This document shows, one piece after another, positions 1-7,587 of a stretch of 10,950 bases of DNA (its first letter is position 1; every line of letters starts with the position of its first letter). Below the pieces are notes generated by a model, which was not told the DNA's origin, ran no database searches, and worked only from the letters and a program-made list of their open reading frames with translations. The translations under genes were made by a program, and so were the position numbers. Location of the stretch: assembly GCA_028706795.1 (NCBI GenBank), contig JAQTVK010000017.1, forward strand, positions 1 to 10,950. Reading direction: 5' to 3'. Origin of the DNA: Candidatus Omnitrophota bacterium. Lineage in GTDB: Bacteria > Omnitrophota > Gorgyraeia > Pluralincolimonadales > Pluralincolimonadaceae.

Positions 1-267
1 TATCCTGTCGATATTGCCCTCGACCCTTAAGGCCGGGAATTTATTAGGAATGACGCGCACCTGCCAGCCCGGCGTGTTAGGTTTACTGCCTCCCTCGCGG
101 ACCGCGAAGATCTCCGGCGGGGTCATGCTCTCGTTGCCGGGGCAGAACGGGCATACGCCGCCCCTTTTGACATGCGTCTCGACCTCGTAGTCGGAAGGGT
201 TCTTGACCTTGTCGACCTCTATTATCACCCATCTGCCTGTTATCGGGTCCCTGCGTAATTCAGCCAT
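1..267 (-). CDS. GalT-like nucleotidyltransferase, second paralog, 3' part beyond window
   Basis: Translating the minus strand from the ATG at 267 gives 89 residues that stay open to the window edge, so only the N-terminal quarter is visible. It opens with RRDPITGRWVII, has a zinc-type CPFC motif at residues 39-42, the PPEIFAVRE motif, and VRVIPNKFPAL at about 70-80. These are hallmarks of the N-terminal half of HIT-superfamily galactose-1-phosphate uridylyltransferases and the related ADP-glucose phosphorylases. It is clearly a paralog of the gene just upstream, which shares the same landmarks in the same order. Unlike that neighbour, it keeps the Asn-x-Phe (NKF) motif that contacts the nucleotide in E. 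coli GalT. The start lies 3 bases after the neighbour's TAA and has no strong Shine-Dalgarno sequence, which suggests translational coupling. The catalytic HxH lies outside the window, so activity and substrate cannot be judged. Confidence 0.85.
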   Translation of the reverse strand, partial: MAELRRDPITGRWVIIEVDKVKNPSDYEVETHVKRGGVCPFCPGNESMTPPEIFAVREGGSKPNTPGWQVRVIPNKFPALRVEGNIDRI

Positions 268-270
268 TTG

Positions 271-1302
271 TTATTCGATCTCGCTTAGGTATTTGGCCGC
301 GTCTTCAGGCGGTGTCGGGTTAATATAGAAACCGCTGCCCCACTCAAAACCGGCTACCCTGGTAAGCCTCGGCATTATCTCGAGGTGCCAGTGGAAATCA
401 TCGTCTATCGTCCTCCAGTATCCGGCCTTGGGCACGCGGAACGGCGCGGTATGGAGTATTATGTTATACGCCGGATCGACGAGCGCCTTCTTTAATTTCG
501 TGAGGACGAGCTTTAGCGTCCTCGCCAGGTCCGCTCTCTTGTCGACGGGAAGGTGCGCGAAATCCGCGCTGTGTTTCTTCGGCAGGATCCACGTCTCGAA
601 AGGGAACCTCGAGGCGAAAGGCGTGAACGCCACGAAACCGTCCACGTCTGCGACAATCCGCTTTCCGGTGTCCATCTCCTGCTTTATGACATCGCAGAAT
701 ATGCAGCGTTCCTTATATTCAAAATACTGGCGTGAGCCTACCAATTCATCCTTAAGGCGTATCGGGTTTACGGGCATGGCTATCAGTTGCGAATGGGCAT
801 GCCGTATCTTCCCTGAACCCGCAGCGAGGCCGTAATTCTTAAAAAGAAGCGCGTATTTTAATCTTGGGTCCCTGCCGAGGTCTGTCATGCGTTCTATGTA
901 AGCGGTTATTGAATCCGTGATCTGCTGTTCCGGCAGGTCTGCCATATTATAGATATGCTGGGGAGTCTCGATGATTATCTCGTGGGCACCGATGCCGTTT
1001 ACCACATCATACATGCCCTTCCCGTGCCTTTCGACCTTGCCTTCCACCTTGAGGACCGGCGAGACCGACGGCACGACCCTGACTTTCCATCCGGGAGAAC
1101 AGGGCTTTGTACCTGGATTGCGGATAGCGAAGATCTCCGGAGGAGGCGTCTGGTCTTCCCTGCCTTCGCAGAACGGGCAAGGCGGTTCGGCCATCTTCTC
1201 TTCGGATACGGAATGAGGCACAAAATCGGAAGGCCGGCGCGCCCTTTCGGTCGCGACTATCACCCATCTTCCGATTATCGGGTCTTTTCTGAATTCAGGC
1301 AT
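271..1302 (-). CDS. galT: GalT-like nucleotide-sugar uridylyl/adenylyltransferase (HIT superfamily)
   Basis: A full-length 343-residue protein of the GalT family, which swaps the nucleotidyl group between UDP-glucose and a hexose 1-phosphate through a uridylyl-His intermediate in the cytoplasm (Leloir pathway). Visible landmarks are RKDPIIGRWVIV at 5-16, zinc-type Cys42 and Cys45, His116, the active-site HAHSQ at 168-172 (HPHGQ in E. coli), CIFC at 200-203, and a C-terminal HWHLEIMPRL block around 304-313 followed by GFYINPTPPEDAAKYL. HAH in place of HPH, plus this C-terminal block, resembles plant ADP-glucose phosphorylase as much as classical GalT, so the nucleotide donor is open. Residues 79-81 are SVS where the family, and the neighbouring paralog, have Asn-x-Phe. 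The ATG directly abuts the TAG of the upstream CBS gene, with an AGGG sequence just before it, so the two are probably translationally coupled. Confidence 0.85.
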   Translation of the reverse strand: MPEFRKDPIIGRWVIVATERARRPSDFVPHSVSEEKMAEPPCPFCEGREDQTPPPEIFAIRNPGTKPCSPGWKVRVVPSVSPVLKVEGKVERHGKGMYDVVNGIGAHEIIIETPQHIYNMADLPEQQITDSITAYIERMTDLGRDPRLKYALLFKNYGLAAGSGKIRHAHSQLIAMPVNPIRLKDELVGSRQYFEYKERCIFCDVIKQEMDTGKRIVADVDGFVAFTPFASRFPFETWILPKKHSADFAHLPVDKRADLARTLKLVLTKLKKALVDPAYNIILHTAPFRVPKAGYWRTIDDDFHWHLEIMPRLTRVAGFEWGSGFYINPTPPEDAAKYLSEIE

Positions 1303-2622
1303 CTATCCCTGCCTTCCATTCTTCATCATGAGTTCCAGGAGGTCGTGGAGGGATATCACTCCCTGCACGGCGTTGCTTTCGTCCTGTATGACCAGGAATT
1401 CCGCGCCGGCGGCCTTCATCTTCTCCAAGGCATCCTTCAAAGGCACGCCCGACTTTACCACTATCGCCGGGCTCTTCAGGAAACTGTTCACCGGCATCTC
1501 AAGCCCTTTCATCACCGTGTCGGATGTGACGACCGCCTGGAGGTTTTTGAGCGAATTGACCTTATTGCGTATATATGTATAAAATTCCGTGGATAAAGTC
1601 CTGTTGAAGCTTATGAACATCGGGAAATACGGCTTCTTCTCGATGAAATTCAGGTGGCTCTGGAGCGCGCACTGGCCGACTTGCCTGTCTATCGAAAGGA
1701 AATACCTCAAAGAGCTGTCCGGCATTATGTCGTCGAGTTCTTCCGGCACCGCGGCCAGGTACGTCATCTCGAGGACTTCATCCATCGAGACGTTCAGGTC
1801 CCGGCAATTTTTCGAGATGTAATAACCCAGTTCGTCGTCCTGGTCCTTGTAGAGATGGACGTATTTCTCCAGCGTGTCGATCGCGTCCGCCAGGAATACC
1901 CCCAGCGCCACGCTCTTATTGTATATCATCCCCGCGGCTACGAGGGCGCCGTCATCCGACTGGCCCGGCCCGATCTTATGCCTGATATAAAGATACCTTA
2001 TCTTCTCCGGCGCGACCTTCTTGAGGTCCCCTTCGGCGATGATAAGGCCCGCTCTTTTGAATGCCTCTATCGAGCCGGCGTGTTCGCGGTGGGCAAGCAA
2101 CTCGCCGTCAAAGTTCATTTTGTCCATCACATCGATATTTATCGGATAACACTTTCCGTAACCGATCGTTATATCGAATTTCTCCTCTGCCGCCGCGCGC
2201 GGGCCCGGGTCATCCCTGAGGCCGCCGATATATATGCCCCTGAGGACATCCAGCGAGTTTACTTCGATCTCCTTGAGGTCAGGTACGCCGATGAACGGTT
2301 CGCCCCTGCTGTTTACAAGGCGCGGCCTCGGTTTTCCCTTTATCGTATCATCAACGAACCCTGCGATGTCGTCTATGAGCGCCTGGCGCTTTGACTTGAC
2401 CTTGTTAGGGTCAAGTTTGAGCGCGTGGACGATATCGTCTATGGTCGTATTGACGTAGAAGCTCTTCTGGAATGCGCCCGCTCCGTTATGGGCCCTTCCT
2501 TCGAGCGACTGGACGAAAAGCAGTTCCGCTATCTCATCGGTAGTGTCTAACTCTTCGGTCTCTTTGAGATGCTGGAAATCCCGCCGTATTAATTCGCTGG
2601 GCGCAACTTTAAGGTTGATCAT
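1303..2622 (-). CDS. CBS-domain protein with large N-terminal region of unknown function
   Basis: A 439-residue soluble-looking protein with no signal peptide or membrane segment. The only part I recognise is a single CBS-like module at about 377-434: MPVNSFLKSPAIVV, then DALEKMKAAGAEFLVI, then GVISLHDLLELM. CBS modules usually occur in pairs and bind adenosyl ligands such as AMP, ATP or SAM; only one is seen here, so a dimer may be needed to form the site. Residues 1-370 match no family I can name. They hold conserved-looking stretches such as GYGKCYPINID (154-164), HKIGPGQSDDGALVAAGMIYN (215-235) and acidic helices (250-300). It is the first gene after a clear promoter and is immediately followed, with no gap, by the GalT-like pair. 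A role in sensing or controlling nucleotide-sugar metabolism is therefore a reasonable inference but is not shown. The start has no Shine-Dalgarno sequence. Confidence 0.8.
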   Translation of the reverse strand: MINLKVAPSELIRRDFQHLKETEELDTTDEIAELLFVQSLEGRAHNGAGAFQKSFYVNTTIDDIVHALKLDPNKVKSKRQALIDDIAGFVDDTIKGKPRPRLVNSRGEPFIGVPDLKEIEVNSLDVLRGIYIGGLRDDPGPRAAAEEKFDITIGYGKCYPINIDVMDKMNFDGELLAHREHAGSIEAFKRAGLIIAEGDLKKVAPEKIRYLYIRHKIGPGQSDDGALVAAGMIYNKSVALGVFLADAIDTLEKYVHLYKDQDDELGYYISKNCRDLNVSMDEVLEMTYLAAVPEELDDIMPDSSLRYFLSIDRQVGQCALQSHLNFIEKKPYFPMFISFNRTLSTEFYTYIRNKVNSLKNLQAVVTSDTVMKGLEMPVNSFLKSPAIVVKSGVPLKDALEKMKAAGAEFLVIQDESNAVQGVISLHDLLELMMKNGRQG

Positions 2623-2648
2623 ATAAATTTTAAGAAATTCAAGGAAAT

Positions 2649-2676
2649 ATTATATCATATACCGGCGTGAATTCAA
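2649..2676 (-). promoter_or_regulatory. Sigma-70-type extended -10 promoter for the CBS-galT genes
   Basis: On the minus strand a perfect TATAAT (2649-2654) is preceded directly by TGA, giving the extended -10 form TGnTATAAT. A TTGAAT (4 of 6 against TTGACA) lies 16 bases further upstream at 2671-2676. Transcription should begin near 2642, leaving a leader of about 20 AU-rich bases before the ATG at 2622. The element lies just outside the palindrome at 2680-2734, so the palindrome forms the upstream flank of this promoter. Confidence 0.7.
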
Positions 2677-2679
2677 GTC

Positions 2680-2734
2680 AATTAAGGTGACAGTATACTT
2701 AATTATCGGGAATAAGCATACTGTCACCGTAATT
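2680..2734. repeat. REP-like imperfect palindrome overlapping the end of fmt
   Basis: The arms pair in three blocks: AATTA with TAATT (2680-2684 and 2730-2734), GGTGACAGTAT with ATACTGTCACC (2686-2696 and 2718-2728), and CTTA with TAAG (2698-2701 and 2713-2716). That is 20 of 22 paired positions around an 11-base loop. No run of T follows on either side, so it is not a typical intrinsic terminator, though the hairpin could stabilise the 3' end of the fmt message. From memory, closely similar GGTGACAGTATACTTAATT palindromes are scattered in several bacterial phyla near REP-associated tyrosine transposases; this resemblance is recalled, not searched. No transposase gene lies in the window. The fmt stop codon lies inside the right arm. 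Confidence 0.75.
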
Positions 2735-3662
2735 CAAAAGAGGCGCCTGTCGAGACTTTGTTCCCCAGTACGTAATCCTTGGCCTTCATGCGTTTGCCTC
2801 CCTCGGCCTGGAGCTCTTTTATCCTGAGAAAGCCGCTGCCGCACGCTATGATCATGCCGCTGCTGTCGAGCGCGGCAATCTGCCCTGGCGCAAGGTCCTT
2901 CTGCTCAGGGAGGCCTGCCGGCTCCGCGGCCCATATTTTTATTATCCGGCCGTTAAGGCGGGAGAACGCGCCTGGCCAGCCGTAAAATGCCCTGATCTTG
3001 TTATGGACTTCTGCGGCCGGCTTAGCCCAGTCTATCCTGCCGTCCTCTTTCCTAAGTTTGGGGGTAAAGGTGACCAGCGGCTCATCCTGCCCGGTCAACG
3101 CCGCCTTCCCTTCTTCTATGGAATCCACCGCCTTGACAAGCAGGTTAGCGCCGAGATTCGATAGTTTTTCGGAGAGGGTTTCAGCGTTATCCGAATCGAG
3201 GATATCGACATCCTTTTGCATTATTATCTCGCCGGCATCCATCTTTCCGCTCAACTTAAAAACGGTGACGCCGGTTTTCTCTTCGCCGTTCAATATCGCC
3301 CAGTTTATCGGAGAGGCTCCCCTGTATTTTGGCAGCAGGGACGCGTGTAGGCCTATTGAATAAATTTTTGGAGAAGAGAGTATTTCCTGTGAAAGTATTT
3401 TCCCGTATGCGATGACGACGAAGAGATCTGCTTTATATTTCTTGAGATCGGCCGGGACCTGCGCCGCTGGCATATCGTCTATCGAGATGACAGGTATGCC
3501 CAGGGAATCCGCTTTTATCTTTACGAGAGACGGGGCCGGCTTTAGGCTCCTGCCTTTCGGCTTATCCGGCTTGGTGATAACGACGGCGATATCGTGGAAT
3601 TTACTCAATTTCACGAGGCTCGGGACCGCGAATCCGGACGTGCCGAAGAAGACTATCGTCAT
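2724..3662 (-). CDS. fmt: Methionyl-tRNA formyltransferase
   Basis: A 312-residue protein, about the normal length for Fmt (E. coli 315), that transfers a formyl group from 10-formyl-tetrahydrofolate to initiator Met-tRNA. The N-terminal formyltransferase domain opens with MTIVFFGTSGFAVPSL. It carries the family signature LHASLLPKYRGASPINWAI at 105-123, with His106, and MDAGEI with Asp142. The C-terminal tRNA-binding domain starts near FTPKLRKEDGRIDW (199-212). The chosen ATG at 3660-3662 overlaps the def stop as ATGA; an upstream in-frame extension only reads through def. In E. coli the catalytic trio is Asn, His and Asp; here the Asn position is Gly104 (SIGLHASLL rather than INVHGSLL). The last codons and the TGA stop are within the palindrome at 2680-2734. 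Pairing with def is the common bacterial arrangement. Confidence 0.93.
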   Translation of the reverse strand: MTIVFFGTSGFAVPSLVKLSKFHDIAVVITKPDKPKGRSLKPAPSLVKIKADSLGIPVISIDDMPAAQVPADLKKYKADLFVVIAYGKILSQEILSSPKIYSIGLHASLLPKYRGASPINWAILNGEEKTGVTVFKLSGKMDAGEIIMQKDVDILDSDNAETLSEKLSNLGANLLVKAVDSIEEGKAALTGQDEPLVTFTPKLRKEDGRIDWAKPAAEVHNKIRAFYGWPGAFSRLNGRIIKIWAAEPAGLPEQKDLAPGQIAALDSSGMIIACGSGFLRIKELQAEGGKRMKAKDYVLGNKVSTGASFELR

Positions 3663-4153
3663 TTGAGCTCTTTTTTGAGTTTGCGTTTCGCCATGAAACG
3701 CTTGACAGGGCTGAGCCTGTCGATGAAGAGGATGCCGTCCAGGTGGTCTATCTCGTGCTGGCATATCCTGGCCAGGAGGCCCATCGCCTCAAAACAGACG
3801 GGCTTTCCCTTTATATCAAGCCCTTCGACCCGGATATACGTGCTGCGGTTGACCAGCCCGTTTATCCCGGGCAGGCTCAGGCAACCCTCTTCTTTTTTCT
3901 CGCTGCCGCGCTTTTTTACTATGACAGGGTTTATGAGGGCATCGGCCCGCCATTCATCGCAAGACGGGTTGAAGACGATTATCCTCTTGGATACCCCCAC
4001 CTGCGTGGCCGCGAGCCCCACACCTTCGGAGAGTTTCATGGTCTCGATCATATCCTCGATAAGGCCCCTCTCGCGTTCGCCCACTGTCTTGACCGGCAGG
4101 GCCTTCTTTTTGAGGACAGGGTCGGGATATTTACGTACCTTTAAGATCGGCAT
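3659..4153 (-). CDS. def: Peptide deformylase
   Basis: A 164-residue metalloenzyme, the usual length for the family, that removes the N-formyl group from nascent proteins at the ribosome. All three signature motifs are intact: GVGLAATQ at 44-51, EGCLS at 89-93 with metal ligand Cys91, and QHEIDHLDG at 132-140 with ligands His133 and His137 and catalytic Glu134. The C-terminus is a Lys/Arg-rich helix (151-164) that may aid ribosome contact, by analogy with the C-terminal helix of E. coli Def. It overlaps fmt by 4 bases, so the two are translationally coupled and form a formylation/deformylation unit. The ATG at 4153 is the only sensible start, as the protein begins MPILKVRKYPDPVLKK like other deformylases. 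No Shine-Dalgarno sequence lies at a usable distance, and a -10-like hexamer ends only 6 bases before the ATG. Confidence 0.96.
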   Translation of the reverse strand: MPILKVRKYPDPVLKKKALPVKTVGERERGLIEDMIETMKLSEGVGLAATQVGVSKRIIVFNPSCDEWRADALINPVIVKKRGSEKKEEGCLSLPGINGLVNRSTYIRVEGLDIKGKPVCFEAMGLLARICQHEIDHLDGILFIDRLSPVKRFMAKRKLKKELK

Positions 4154-4159
4154 GGCAAT

Positions 4160-4188
4160 ATTCTACTATAAACTCCCGTAAAAACCAA
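4160..4188 (-). promoter_or_regulatory. Candidate promoter for def-fmt, implying a leaderless message
   Basis: On the minus strand TTGGTT (4183-4188, weak -35) and TAGAAT (4160-4165, 5 of 6 for the -10) are separated by 17 bases. The expected start of transcription, about 7 bases downstream, falls on or beside the A of the def ATG (4153). An overlapping alternative -10, TATAGT at 4165-4170, would leave a leader of about 5 bases. A GGGAG lies about 19 bases from the ATG, too far to serve as its ribosome binding site and inside the promoter spacer. Confidence 0.5.
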
Positions 4189-4201
4189 ATTTAAAAAATG
4201 G

Positions 4202-4230
4202 TTGACCTCTCCTGCCCGATGTTCTATAAT
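4202..4230 (+). promoter_or_regulatory. Near-consensus sigma-70 promoter for the TPR gene
   Basis: TTGACC (4202-4207, 5 of 6) and a perfect TATAAT (4225-4230) are separated by the ideal 17 bases. Transcription should start near 4237. The element lies back to back with the def promoter, their -35 hexamers being 13 bases apart, so the two polymerases could compete or share a regulator. Confidence 0.8.
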
Positions 4231-4235
4231 CAGGC

Positions 4236-4243
4236 AAAAGGAG
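4236..4243 (+). promoter_or_regulatory. Strong ribosome binding site that sets the TPR gene start
   Basis: AAAAGGAG ends 8 bases before the ATG at 4252, ideal spacing. This, with the promoter just upstream, rules out an in-frame ATG at 4198, which lies upstream of the predicted transcription start. Confidence 0.85.
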
Positions 4244-4251
4244 TACAAAAC

Positions 4252-4854
4252 ATGGACGAGTCGGGTTTAGCAAATCTCCCGAAACAGGTAAGTGACTATT
4301 ATGAAAAGGGCGTTGAAGCCGTCAAGAGGGAGAATTTCGGATACGCTATTGAACTCTTCAGCTCCGCTCTCGCCTTAAAACAGGATTTCGCGGAAGCGCG
4401 TTTCTACCTCTGGCTCTCCCTCTGGGAGCAGCAGAAGCATCATCCAAATATAATTAAATTCATCGGCGGAAAAATATTCGGGTTTATCAGTATGATGGGC
4501 GGGATCTCGCTCAAAAAAGCGGGTAAGACGTGGGAGGCCATCTACCAATTCGAGAAGGCAATGAAGGCGGACCCGGGAAACACTTCGATCCTGAACGCCA
4601 TAGCCGATTGTTTCCTGAGCGAGGGGCAGGCCTTAAACGCCATAAAGATACTGGAAGGCGTCCCTATGATAAACAACAAGGATTATAAGACGCTGAAGAA
4701 ACTGGCGGGGCTTTACAGGGGCATGGAGAATTACGAAAAGGCGCGCGCGTTCTATAAGGCGGCGCTGCAGGCCAATCCCGGAGATATGGACGCCGAACAC
4801 GGCATAAAAGAACTCGACGCCATAAAAACTCTCAGGGGCACCTTCGACCAGTAA
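4252..4854 (+). CDS. TPR-repeat protein
   Basis: A 200-residue protein built mainly of tetratricopeptide repeats, which form helical scaffolds for protein binding. By the consensus pattern (Gly/Ala at 8, Ala at 20, aromatic at 24, Ala at 27, Pro at 32) repeats fit at about 13-46, 77-110, 111-144 and 145-178. The second and fourth fit best, ending KADPGN and QANPGD. Residues 47-60 look like a lone TPR first helix (FYLWLSLWEQ), followed by an inserted Gly-rich hydrophobic stretch, IIKFIGGKIFGFISMMGG (67-84). No signal peptide or clear membrane helix is seen, so it is probably cytoplasmic or peripherally membrane-bound. It is the only plus-strand gene, has its own strong promoter and ribosome binding site, and sits between def and priA, which are often close neighbours in bacteria. 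Its partner is unknown; context does not define a function. Confidence 0.85.
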   Translation: MDESGLANLPKQVSDYYEKGVEAVKRENFGYAIELFSSALALKQDFAEARFYLWLSLWEQQKHHPNIIKFIGGKIFGFISMMGGISLKKAGKTWEAIYQFEKAMKADPGNTSILNAIADCFLSEGQALNAIKILEGVPMINNKDYKTLKKLAGLYRGMENYEKARAFYKAALQANPGDMDAEHGIKELDAIKTLRGTFDQ

Positions 4855-4857
4855 ATA

Positions 4858-6918
<2,061 letters not shown>

Positions 6919-7528
6919 ACTTCTTTCTTGGCGGAAGGGTTCCTTAAAAGGTAGGCGGGATGATAGGTCGGGATAAGCGTGATGCCGTTAAACTCGAACT
7001 CTTTTCCCCTGATCTTGGTTATGAAAACTTCGGTGCCCAAGAGCGCCTCAGCGGCATGTTTACCTAGGCAGCAGATGACCTTTGGCGAGATTATACCGAT
7101 CTGGCTGAGCAGGTAATCCCTGCACGCGGCCGCTTCCCCGGGGAGAGGCGCCCTGTTATTGGGAGGCCGGCATTTTATGACGTTGCAGATATAGACGTCC
7201 TGCCGCCTGAGGCCCATCGCCTCTATCATCTTCGTCAGGAGCTGCCCCGCGCGGCCGACGAACGGGACTCCCTGGATATCTTCATCTTCTCCCGGCGCCT
7301 CTCCTATAAATACCAGCGGCGCTCCGGGATCCCCGTCTGAAAACACGTAATTTTTCTTTGTCTTATAAAGCGCGCAGCGCCGGCATGATAATACCTCTTT
7401 CTTCACGGGTTCAAGCAACCTGGCCTTCTTCTGGTCCGATGCCGCGGCCCTGGGACGGGCAGGCGAAAGGATATCCGCGGTACCGGCCGCCCTTTCGGCC
7501 TCTATATAGCGCTTGAGGTCATTGGCGA

Positions 7529-7587
7529 TGCTGGTCAGTTCTTTACGAGTGTTGCCAGCGCTGCTGGTCAGTTCTTTACGAGTGTTG
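7529..7587. repeat. 33-bp tandem duplication at a gene junction
   Basis: Two exact 26-base copies (7529-7554 and 7562-7587) are offset by 33 bases, exactly 11 codons, so the uracil-DNA glycosylase frame stays open. The copy nearer the UDG start contains the TAA stop of the upstream glycosyltransferase (7576-7578). Exact identity of the core suggests a recent event or purifying selection on the DNA itself. Confidence 0.9.

Noticed and set aside
955..1596. Long plus-strand open frame of 213 codons
   Set aside because: It is antisense to two well-supported genes, has no promoter or ribosome binding site, and its product is rich in His and Arg as expected from a shadow frame.
1654..2394. Plus-strand open frame of 246 codons
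   Set aside because: It mirrors the codon pattern of the minus-strand CBS gene and resembles no protein; similar shadows occur opposite priA and def.
2680..2734. Intrinsic terminator for fmt
   Set aside because: The hairpin is not followed by a T-run on either strand; the REP-like reading fits better, though some 3'-end role is possible.
3663..3764. A 34-residue N-terminal extension of Fmt
   Set aside because: It merely reads through the end of def in another frame; the Fmt domain begins at the ATG at 3662, which overlaps the def stop as ATGA.
4198..4251. An earlier in-frame start for the TPR protein
   Set aside because: It lies upstream of the promoter's predicted transcription start, and a strong ribosome binding site serves the ATG at 4252.
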